Source: PGYR01 sp046290495
Lineage (GTDB): Bacteria; Bacteroidota; Ignavibacteria; Kapaibacteriales; UBA2268
Direction of reading: 5' to 3'
DNA: 64,000 nt
NCBI GenBank assembly: GCA_046290495.1
Contig: JBKAGT010000005.1
Span: 62,001-126,000 of the forward strand
A program made the position numbers and the translations under genes. A model generated the notes under the pieces. The model saw nothing but the letters and a program-made list of their open reading frames with translations. It was not told the origin of the DNA and ran no database searches. Shown in pieces: positions 35,348-42,872 of this stretch. Position 1 is the stretch's first letter. Each line of letters begins with the position of its first letter.

Positions 35348-36641
35348 CTTGAAAAAAATATATCTAATTCTAATAGTTATTATATTAAACTCGTGTGATA
35401 TTTTTGAACGTGAGATTGATTTAAATGAATCTGCTGAAGAGTTAGTAACTATAACTTTGAAATTAGGAGAACTTGATCCAGATTTAGTTGATTCCTATAT
35501 AGGTATACAAGAATTAGATTCAAATGAAGATATTAGATTAGAACTAATAGAAAAAGATTTAAAAAATCTTTACAACGGTTTAATTAAAGTAATCCCTTCC
35601 AATGAGATTGGGAATCAAAGAAAAAACTATCAGCTAGCAATATTGAAATCTCTTGAGTACAGAATTAAGCTTTTAAAAGGAGATAACGACAACTTTTTAA
35701 GAGAATGTGAAAAAGTATATCAATTTAAACCAAGCTTAAGGCCATTTAGTTACTATGACTCATTGTTAGTTGAATTAGATTCTCTGATTCCTGGTCAAGG
35801 TAATCTAATTGATAGATACTCAAAATATAGGAATAAATTTATTGTTAAAAATGATTATCTTGATAGTTATTTCAGAAAAGCATTAAATTATGCAGCATTA
35901 AAAACAAAAGAATATATCAAAATGCCTATGGAAGAAGGGGTTACTGTAGAATATATGGAGGGAGCTCCTTGGAGTGCTTATAACTGGTATAAAGGTAACT
36001 ACAATTCACTAATTCAAGTAAACAAAAGTGTTGATATACACTTTGAAAAGATTCTTGACTTGGCAGCACATGAATCATATCCAGGACATCACGTTTACTA
36101 CACAAAAAGAGAAAAGAATTTCTATAAGGATAGTGGATTTGTAGAGTTCAGTATTTATCCACTTTATTCACCTGTATCATTTTTAGCAGAAGGTACTGCT
36201 GAGTATGGAATAGACTTAGTTTTTCCAGAAAATGAAAAAATAGATTATATATATAATAACTTAGTTGATGATAAAGGATTAACTAAAGATGAATTAAAAA
36301 AGTACATTAGTATTTTAGATATTTTTGAAAAGTTGGATGAAGTTATTATCAATATTTCACAAAAGTATTTAGATGGAGAAATAAGAATAGAGGAAGCAGT
36401 TAGGATGCTCAGAAAATATGGTCTGGAATCAGAGATTAGTGCTATACGAAGAATGAACTTTGTGAGAAGATACAGGTCATATATTATAAACTATACACTG
36501 GGTAAAAGATTTGTAAAAAATTACATTGAAAAACATGCAGATAATGAAAAATCAAAATGGGATATATACAGGGATCTTATTGAGAAACCTTATCTACCTA
36601 ATGACTTAATCACTGATACTTTAAATTATTCATCTATTTGA
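35334..36641 (+). CDS. DUF885-like peptidase-type lipoprotein
   Basis: A 435-residue lipoprotein. The signal ends in IILNSC (Cys21). HESYPGHHVYYTKR near residue 245 matches the HExxPGHH motif of DUF885, a putative zinc-peptidase family, and a downstream Glu in LAEGTAEYG fits a third ligand. It is shorter than the usual DUF885 protein (about 600), mainly lacking N-terminal helices. The ATG at 35334 overlaps the reductase gene by 14 bases; a TTG at 35349, one base after that stop, would give a more usual signal peptide (MKKIYLILIV). The 3' end overlaps the convergent xseB by 16 bases. Confidence 0.8.
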   Translation: MKYINLKKIYLILIVIILNSCDIFEREIDLNESAEELVTITLKLGELDPDLVDSYIGIQELDSNEDIRLELIEKDLKNLYNGLIKVIPSNEIGNQRKNYQLAILKSLEYRIKLLKGDNDNFLRECEKVYQFKPSLRPFSYYDSLLVELDSLIPGQGNLIDRYSKYRNKFIVKNDYLDSYFRKALNYAALKTKEYIKMPMEEGVTVEYMEGAPWSAYNWYKGNYNSLIQVNKSVDIHFEKILDLAAHESYPGHHVYYTKREKNFYKDSGFVEFSIYPLYSPVSFLAEGTAEYGIDLVFPENEKIDYIYNNLVDDKGLTKDELKKYISILDIFEKLDEVIINISQKYLDGEIRIEEAVRMLRKYGLESEISAIRRMNFVRRYRSYIINYTLGKRFVKNYIEKHADNEKSKWDIYRDLIEKPYLPNDLITDTLNYSSI

Positions 36642-36823
36642 TCAGTCAAATTATTCACTTTCTGTTTAGTATTTTCTATATAATCTCTACTTGATTTTAT
36701 TATTTTTATTCCTTCTTCGTACTTTTTAATTTGTTCATCTAAAGTCAGTTCTTCAGAATCTATTTCTTTAATAATTTCTTCTAATTTATTGATATTTTCT
36801 TCAATGTTTATTTTTTTCGCCAT
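36626..36823 (-). CDS. xseB: Exodeoxyribonuclease VII small subunit
   Basis: A 65-residue all-helical subunit. INKLEEIIKEIDSEELTLDEQIKKYEEGIK is the XseB family pattern, with its two-helix hairpin. It binds the XseA C-terminal part and is translated just after it (four-base gap). Exonuclease VII degrades single-stranded DNA from both ends. Overlaps the lipoprotein gene on the other strand by 16 bases. Confidence 0.93.
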   Translation of the reverse strand: MAKKINIEENINKLEEIIKEIDSEELTLDEQIKKYEEGIKIIKSSRDYIENTKQKVNNLTDQIDE

Positions 36824-36827
36824 TGTA

Positions 36828-38015
36828 TTATTCCTTTATTGTTGCTTTATTTGTTTGATTAATCCTAATTATACTAACAGTATCATCAACTGATAATATC
36901 TCATTACTCTTTATTCTTTTACCATCTTTTTCAATTACTGAATATCCTTTTTGTAATGGTATTCTGGGGTCAATTTTTGTGAAAAGTTTATTGTAATTGT
37001 CAAACTTGGTTGCAATATTTGATAATTTATTCTCAATATCTTTTTTCAAGTTTGACTCTAAGTTTGACAACAGTGTTGAGTAATTATTAAGAGTGTTTTT
37101 TACATTTGTTCTCATTAACTTATCAGCAACATTATCCAGCAGATTCATCTTTTCATTAAGGGAGTACGATATAATATTTCTAAGTTGAGTGCTATTTTCA
37201 TCCAATGTTTGTCTTATTACATCTATAGTATTTACAGATACTATTTCTGCAGCACCAGTAGGCGTGGGAGCTCTATGGTCAGCGACCAAATCGGCAATAG
37301 TGGTGTCTGTTTCGTGTCCTACACCAGCCACAATTGGAGTTTTAGCATTATATATTGCATCTGCAACAACCTTTGTATTATATGACCACAAGTCCTCAAT
37401 CGAGCCACCACCTCGACCAATTATTAGAACATCAAGGTCTAATTTATCCAGTTCATTTATTGCTTTTGCTATTTGATTTTCCGAACCAGTTCCTTGAACC
37501 ATTACAGGATAAAAGTAAACCTCAGCAAAGGGAGCTCTTCTCTCTAACGTAGATAATATATCCCTAACAGCAGCGCCAGTTGCAGATGTAGAAACACCAA
37601 TTTTCTGTGGGATAATATTCCACTGCTTTTTATTCTCAACGTCGAAATAACCTAACTCCAATAGCTCCTGTTTTAATTTCTCATACGCTAAATGAAGATC
37701 ACCTAGACCTTTCTCACGAACACTAGAAACAACTAATTGGTAACTTCCTCTCGGAGGATAGACTGAAATTGAACCACTTATTTCTACTTTTTTACCACTC
37801 TCTAATGGGAAGTTAGCTCGAGTAGATCTCCACATTACACAAGAAATTTGAGCTTTATCATCTTTTAGAGTGAAATACTTGTGTCCTGATGATGCAGCTG
37901 TATAGTTAGAAATCTCACCAGAAACTTTAATATTGGAGAAATCTGTCTCAAGTTTTCCTTTTATTTTTTGAGTTAGCTGTGATACAGTTTCTACATTTGT
38001 ATCTAAATCGAACAT
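36828..38015 (-). CDS. xseA: Exodeoxyribonuclease VII large subunit
   Basis: The catalytic subunit, 395 residues. The start is MFDLDTNVETVSQL at 38015; the frame extends 44 codons further but that stretch is unlike XseA and overlaps ispF. An OB-fold (about 15-100, with VMWRSTRANF) precedes the nuclease domain, where GRGGGSIEDLWSYN and GHETDTTIADLVADHRAPTPTGAAE are conserved motifs. C-terminal coiled coil pairs with XseB. Divergent from ispF across 41 bases. Confidence 0.95.
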   Translation of the reverse strand: MFDLDTNVETVSQLTQKIKGKLETDFSNIKVSGEISNYTAASSGHKYFTLKDDKAQISCVMWRSTRANFPLESGKKVEISGSISVYPPRGSYQLVVSSVREKGLGDLHLAYEKLKQELLELGYFDVENKKQWNIIPQKIGVSTSATGAAVRDILSTLERRAPFAEVYFYPVMVQGTGSENQIAKAINELDKLDLDVLIIGRGGGSIEDLWSYNTKVVADAIYNAKTPIVAGVGHETDTTIADLVADHRAPTPTGAAEIVSVNTIDVIRQTLDENSTQLRNIISYSLNEKMNLLDNVADKLMRTNVKNTLNNYSTLLSNLESNLKKDIENKLSNIATKFDNYNKLFTKIDPRIPLQKGYSVIEKDGKRIKSNEILSVDDTVSIIRINQTNKATIKE

Positions 38016-38056
38016 ATTTTTTAAATTGTATTTTATTATAAAACTAAAATAACAAA

Positions 38057-38533
38057 ATGATTGGTTTTGGATATGATTTGCACAAATTGGTTGAGGGTGA
38101 ATCTTTAATATTAGGTGGGGTAGAGATTGACTCACCAATAGGTACACTAGCTCACAGTGATGGTGATGTGCTTATTCACTCTATTGTAGATGCAATACTT
38201 GGTGCAATGGGAGAAGGCGATATAGGTGAACATTTTCCTGACACAGACCAAAAGAATAAGGATATAGACAGCAAAGAAATTTTAAGTCATACACTTAATC
38301 TAATGAATGAAAATGGTTATTCTTTGGTAAATACTGACAATACTATTGTATTAGAAAAGCCTAAACTATCTCAATTTAAAGAAGCAATAAGAAAATCAGT
38401 AGCAAGTCTATTAGATTTAGATGAAAAAAGAGTAAATATAAAAGCAACGACAAACGAAAAACAAGACTCAATGGGACGTGGGGATTCGATTGTTGTATAT
38501 AGTATATGTCAATTAAAAAGAAATAATTTATAG
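38057..38533 (+). CDS. ispF: 2-C-methyl-D-erythritol 2,4-cyclodiphosphate synthase
   Basis: The fifth enzyme of the MEP isoprenoid pathway, 158 residues; forms the cyclic diphosphate as a trimer. IGFGYDLHKL supplies Asp7 and His9 metal ligands, and AHSDGDVLIH supplies the third His. KATTNEKQDSMGRGDSI matches the C-terminal IspF signature. Supports the MEP route as the source of substrate for the polyprenyl synthase at 8759. Followed by hbd after 23 bases. Confidence 0.96.
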   Translation: MIGFGYDLHKLVEGESLILGGVEIDSPIGTLAHSDGDVLIHSIVDAILGAMGEGDIGEHFPDTDQKNKDIDSKEILSHTLNLMNENGYSLVNTDNTIVLEKPKLSQFKEAIRKSVASLLDLDEKRVNIKATTNEKQDSMGRGDSIVVYSICQLKRNNL

Positions 38534-38556
38534 TATTAAAAAAAATAGGTAAATAG

Positions 38557-39444
38557 ATGGATATAAAAGATATAATGGTATTAGGTGCTGGGCAAATGGG
38601 CAATGGAATAGCTCATGTATTAGCTCAAAAAGGATATAATGTAATTCTTTGCGATATAAATCAAGAAGGATTAGACAAGGGATTGGCAACAATCAACAAG
38701 AATTTATCAAGAATGGTGTCGAAAGAAAAGATAAGTGAAGATGATAAGAATGATACTTTATCAAGAATAACTGGTACTACTAATCAAGAAGATGGAAAAG
38801 ATGTTCAGTTAGTGATTGAGGCAGTTACTGAGAACAAGGATTTGAAGTTCAAGATATTTGAAAACTTAGATAATATCATTAATCCAGATGCTATCTTAGC
38901 TTCAAACACATCGACAATTTCAATTACTGAGATTGCTGCAGCTACAAAAAGACCTGACAAAGTTGTGGGTATGCACTTTATGAACCCTGTGCCGGTGATG
39001 AAATTAGTTGAGCTAATACGTGGTCTTGCTACAAGTGATGAAGTTTACAATGCTATTCACGCACTAACAGAAGATATAAATAAGATACCTGTTCTGGCAA
39101 ATGACTACCCAGGGTTTATTGCTAATAGAATATTATTACCTTTTATCAACGAAGCTTGTTTCGCTCTTATGGAAGGTGTAGGTACAGTTGACGGTATTGA
39201 TACAGTTGCTAAACTTGGTTTTGCACACCCAATGGGGCCATTGCTTTTGGCTGATTTCATAGGTTTAGATACTTGTCTTGCTATATTAGAGGTGTTGCAT
39301 AATGACTTGGCTGACCCTAAGTACAGACCTTGTCCACTATTGAAGAAAGTAGTTGCTTCTGGTAATTATGGTAGAAAATCAGGAAACGGTTTCTATGACT
39401 ATTCTTCGGGCACACCAGAACCAAATAGCTTCAATGTGTTTTAG
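38557..39444 (+). CDS. hbd: 3-hydroxyacyl-CoA dehydrogenase (HBD type)
   Basis: A single-domain NAD-linked 3-hydroxyacyl/3-hydroxybutyryl-CoA dehydrogenase, 295 residues. VLGAGQMGNGIAHVLA is the NAD-binding loop; GMHFMNPVPVMKLVEL carries the catalytic His, and the Glu lies in the same fold. The C-terminal NDYPGFIANRILLPFINEA to GRKSGNGFYDY is canonical. It lacks the enoyl-CoA hydratase fusion of FadB. Acts in beta-oxidation or butyrate metabolism, and fits the IcmF and EtfD-type genes nearby. Confidence 0.94.
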   Translation: MDIKDIMVLGAGQMGNGIAHVLAQKGYNVILCDINQEGLDKGLATINKNLSRMVSKEKISEDDKNDTLSRITGTTNQEDGKDVQLVIEAVTENKDLKFKIFENLDNIINPDAILASNTSTISITEIAAATKRPDKVVGMHFMNPVPVMKLVELIRGLATSDEVYNAIHALTEDINKIPVLANDYPGFIANRILLPFINEACFALMEGVGTVDGIDTVAKLGFAHPMGPLLLADFIGLDTCLAILEVLHNDLADPKYRPCPLLKKVVASGNYGRKSGNGFYDYSSGTPEPNSFNVF

Positions 39445-39501
39445 ATAAATATATAGAAGCATTGAGCGTAGTTGAAATGATTTTAATTAAATAGTAACAA
39501 G

Positions 39502-39532
39502 CCCATTTAGAAATTCTCTAAATGGGTTTTTT
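39502..39532 (+). terminator. Rho-independent terminator after hbd
   Basis: A ten-base-pair stem (CCCATTTAGA with TCTAAATGGG), loop AATTC, then TTTTTT. It marks the right edge of the core region before the accessory segment. Confidence 0.92.
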
Positions 39533-39625
39533 GTATTTCATGAATTGTGAGTTGATAACAATAATTGCTACTTAGAAATAAGTTAATTATATTCAGCAGT
39601 GGATATTAAATAACAATGATAATAT

Positions 39626-40426
39626 ATGTCAAAAATAAACAAATTAGAAGTAGCAGAAACTGTTTACCAGTTTAAAAATAAAATTGTAATTGTTTCAGAT
39701 AGTATAACTCAAAGTAGTAGAGATTATATTTCAAGAGATGAAGTATTAGATATTTATTATAATTCACAGAGTATTTTTAATAGTGAAACAATTGTATTGC
39801 TTACAATTTTCGCCATAGGAATAGCAATAATAGGTATTATGATACCCCTATGGCAAAGAAAAAATTTAAAAGATACAGAAAGAAGGCTAGAAAAAGAAAG
39901 TAAAAATAATGAAAATAGAATCAACAGAGAGCTTAATCAATATAGATTAGATATTAATGAATTCAAGAAAAATATTGATTTAAAAATAAAAAATAAAATA
40001 GAAGTTACTTTAGATGAGCATAAAAAAGAATTATCTAACATTATATACAATGAATTAGCTGACTCAAGAAAAGAAAGTAATTTATTAAATTACTTTACAG
40101 ATATTAAGAGGGATATTAAAGAAGGTTTAATTCAAGATGGACTTCATACATTAATTTACTCTTTGAATGAATATTTGGGTTTTAATAATGAAACTTATTT
40201 AAATGTAATTAATGAATTATTTAAAGTTATTCAATTAAGATTTCAAAAAAATGAAAAATTATTTGTTAGAAAAGAAACATTCGAATTTGCTAAGTCAATT
40301 ATTAAAGAATATTATAATCACAAAGAAACAAAATATCATAATGATAATTTATTAAACGAAACAATAGAAATACTTGCTAAATTCTTGGATAGTCTTGTTG
40401 ACAGAGTTTATGATGATAATAAATAG
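39626..40426 (+). CDS. Uncharacterised membrane-anchored coiled-coil protein
   Basis: A 266-residue protein of unknown family. Residues 1-53 are polar, a single strong membrane helix runs 55-76, a charged coiled coil follows (about 77-145), then a mainly helical region to the end. There is no signal peptide and no enzyme motif. Composition is very rich in Asn, Lys and Ile and the DNA is markedly more AT-rich than the flanking core genes. It may anchor a cytoplasmic domain to the membrane. First of three spaced unknown genes in the 39.5-42 kb segment. Confidence 0.75.
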   Translation: MSKINKLEVAETVYQFKNKIVIVSDSITQSSRDYISRDEVLDIYYNSQSIFNSETIVLLTIFAIGIAIIGIMIPLWQRKNLKDTERRLEKESKNNENRINRELNQYRLDINEFKKNIDLKIKNKIEVTLDEHKKELSNIIYNELADSRKESNLLNYFTDIKRDIKEGLIQDGLHTLIYSLNEYLGFNNETYLNVINELFKVIQLRFQKNEKLFVRKETFEFAKSIIKEYYNHKETKYHNDNLLNETIEILAKFLDSLVDRVYDDNK

Positions 40427-40532
40427 AACAAAAGTGATAACCCCTAACAAAAAAAGCAAATATAATCGGCTAGTGTGCGAATATATTTAAACGGGAAGAA
40501 ATATATCTTAAAACTAAATTGGAATATTAGTT

Positions 40533-41297
40533 ATGAATAAGGAACTTTTTTTAATGAATGAATTTGATTCGATGGAAATACCTGATTGGCCTTGTCCGAG
40601 CTGTGAAAGAGGTGTTTTAAAAATAGATACTAGTGTTAAGGGGAAAAATAATAGCATTGATATCTATGATACTAATTGGACTAAGGAAGCAATAAAACAT
40701 GACGAGTATCAACCAGATTGGGATTTGACTAGATTTCATGGTTACTTAATATGTTCCAATTGTGAAGATAGAATAACTATTTATGGAAATGGAAGAAAAA
40801 AGGAAGAGTATTTACTAAATAAAGCACATTACCGTGATTTATTAACTCCTTTGAACTTTAATCCTCCTTTGAATATTATAAAAATTAATAATGAATGTCC
40901 TATTGAAATTAAAAATTTAATCGAAGATTCGTTTAATCTGTATTGGCTTGATTTATCCAGTTGTGCAAATAAAATTAGGATAAGCATTGAGTTAATTTTA
41001 ACTCAAAAAAAAGTAAAAAAAACCACTATTAATAATAGAGGAAAACGTATTCCGCTAAATCTACAAAATAGAATCGATATTTTTAAGAATAAGAATGAAA
41101 AAATAGCTGAAAAGTTAACAGCAATAAAATGGATAGGAAATATAGGTAGTCATCATGGTGAAATAACAAAAAATAAAATATTAAAAGCCTATGAAATTCT
41201 CGAAATAGTTTTAAATGACATATATGACAACTCAACAAAACGAATTAATAAAAGTATCAAAATAATAAATGATAGTAAAGGAAAAAAAATAGTTTGA
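40533..41297 (+). CDS. Zinc-ribbon DUF4145-like protein
   Basis: A 254-residue protein. CPSC at 21-24 and CSNC near 75 form a probable zinc ribbon. The C-terminal helical region with SCANKIRISIELIL and LTAIKWIGNIGSHHGEI resembles DUF4145, a domain often encoded beside defence or restriction genes but without an assigned activity. No nuclease or NTPase motif is visible. An alternative start at the eighth codon is possible. Gaps of about 106 and 71 bases to its neighbours mean no obvious tight operon. The assignment to DUF4145 is by pattern recognition only. Confidence 0.72.
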   Translation: MNKELFLMNEFDSMEIPDWPCPSCERGVLKIDTSVKGKNNSIDIYDTNWTKEAIKHDEYQPDWDLTRFHGYLICSNCEDRITIYGNGRKKEEYLLNKAHYRDLLTPLNFNPPLNIIKINNECPIEIKNLIEDSFNLYWLDLSSCANKIRISIELILTQKKVKKTTINNRGKRIPLNLQNRIDIFKNKNEKIAEKLTAIKWIGNIGSHHGEITKNKILKAYEILEIVLNDIYDNSTKRINKSIKIINDSKGKKIV

Positions 41298-41368
41298 CTA
41301 CAAGCATAGTTTTGTGAATTACACTTCAAATATAATAATTTCTCATCGTAACAATTAGTGATACTTAA

Positions 41369-42046
41369 ATGCCATTTGAAATACTAGAATTTATTGTAAA
41401 ATTACCAACGTATTTAGGGAGTTGGTTAGATTTCTTAATGCTCTTAATTACTGTTTCAGCGGTTTTAGTTGCTTTGTTTAATGAAAGGATTAATAGATAT
41501 TTCAATAGAATAGAACTTGAGATTGTTGACACTAAAAAAATATTTTTTGAACCACATTTTCAATCAGAAGAAGACATTCATATCTTTCTTAAGTATTATC
41601 TGAAAGTTAAAAACATAAATGGAAAAACTTTAATAAAAAATGCTAAAATAAGACTTCTAAGGATTTCCCAAGAAACTGATGATGAACCGTTTATTTACGA
41701 GTTCACAGAAGAAGCCCTATTTAAATGGAATAATTTAGAAAATGATTCATTTAAAGCTTCATTTTTAAATTCCAACTTATTTTATTTTGGATATATATAT
41801 GAAAACTCAAATACTAACAAATTTAGTCCATTTTACATTTCAAAAGAATCATTCTTCTTAAATGGTGTTGCCCAAAATCAAAGAAAAATATATGAAATTG
41901 AAATTTTAGCTGATAATTTTATTAGTAAAGATTATTTTTATATTCAAGTATCCTATGATGGAATTATAATAAATGACATGAAAGAGCAATTGAAGCATTT
42001 AAAGATAAATATTGTAAATAGTATTGATGATTTTAATGTTAATTGA
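41369..42046 (+). CDS. Uncharacterised single-pass membrane protein
   Basis: A 225-residue protein with one membrane helix at about 21-37 (DFLMLLITVSAVLVALF) followed by a cytoplasmic, beta-rich domain. I do not recognise the family. The N-terminal pattern (short helix, membrane span, basic NERINRYFNR) resembles proteins seen singly in accessory regions, where their job is unknown. Last of the three AT-rich genes; convergent with the beta-barrel gene at 42077. Confidence 0.72.
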   Translation: MPFEILEFIVKLPTYLGSWLDFLMLLITVSAVLVALFNERINRYFNRIELEIVDTKKIFFEPHFQSEEDIHIFLKYYLKVKNINGKTLIKNAKIRLLRISQETDDEPFIYEFTEEALFKWNNLENDSFKASFLNSNLFYFGYIYENSNTNKFSPFYISKESFFLNGVAQNQRKIYEIEILADNFISKDYFYIQVSYDGIIINDMKEQLKHLKINIVNSIDDFNVN

Positions 42047-42076
42047 GTAAACTTTAAATTATACTCCCACTCCCCC

Positions 42077-42700
42077 CTAAAACATATAAGTCAAGCCAAG
42101 TTTAGCATTAACGTGGTCCAATGACAGCTCTGCACTATTGCGTGATTCCATAAATATCAAATTATAATTTACAAGTACATCTATTGCTAAGGCATCTCCA
42201 AAAGGCGAACGAACTTTCAGAGCAGGTGCAATACCAAAACCATTTGTAGAAAATACTCTTCGTAAAGCAGTATTTCTTCTATTATTTTCATATAAAAAAT
42301 CGTCAACTATATATTCCCCATATATATAGGAAAGTCCACCACCAAAAAAGAATTTTACATTATTAACTTCACCTATGTTTCTATAATAGTTAAAAGTAAG
42401 TGGATATATTCTATATCTATAGTGTCTTTCTATGTCCGTATTTCCATCTAAAGGAATTATTTCAGCGAAATTAGCATTCAATTCTAATGAGTTCTTATTA
42501 TCAATATTATATGCGAGTATTAAACCATAGTTAAGTGCATTATCCCAAAATATTGATTTCTCGTGAGTTATTATGCTATAACCAGCATTTATTCCAACCT
42601 CAAAATGGTTTATATTATCTGAATATGGATTATAGTCTTCTGCAAATAAAGGTATAGCTATAAGTAATGAAAAGATTGTGATTGGAATAGATTTAAGCAT
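42077..42700 (-). CDS. Outer-membrane beta-barrel protein
   Basis: A 207-residue exported protein with a signal peptide (MLKSIPITIFSLLIAIPLFA). The mature part has alternating amphipathic strands such as FEVGINAGYSI, NVKFFFGGGLSYIYGEY and LAIDVLVNYNLIF and ends with an aromatic, LGLTYMF, as outer-membrane barrels do. Function not evident. Divergent from icmF, with which it shares a 172-base gap. Confidence 0.82.
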   Translation of the reverse strand: MLKSIPITIFSLLIAIPLFAEDYNPYSDNINHFEVGINAGYSIITHEKSIFWDNALNYGLILAYNIDNKNSLELNANFAEIIPLDGNTDIERHYRYRIYPLTFNYYRNIGEVNNVKFFFGGGLSYIYGEYIVDDFLYENNRRNTALRRVFSTNGFGIAPALKVRSPFGDALAIDVLVNYNLIFMESRNSAELSLDHVNAKLGLTYMF

Positions 42701-42872
42701 TGATTTTAACTTTTTTAGTTTCTTTTTTCGGCAATATAAAACTTTAACTACCTACATCAAAAAGCAATAATTTTAGAGCTTTGTTTAGTACTATTAATAT
42801 TACTCAGTATTAGTAGAATTGAATGAAAATACGTATTTTAGTACGATTTAGAATATAAAAAATCCTATTAAA

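Noticed and set aside
38016..38147. A 44-residue N-terminal extension of XseA
   Set aside because: Unlike XseA, and it overlaps the ispF start on the other strand; start set at 38015.
39545..42046. Integron or transposon explanation for the island
   Set aside because: No integrase, transposase, terminal repeats or clear attC core; only a shared decamer, so kept as a hypothesis, not a feature.
42701..42872. Cobalamin riboswitch before icmF
   Set aside because: The gap is only 172 bases and has no B12-box-like GCCACTG.
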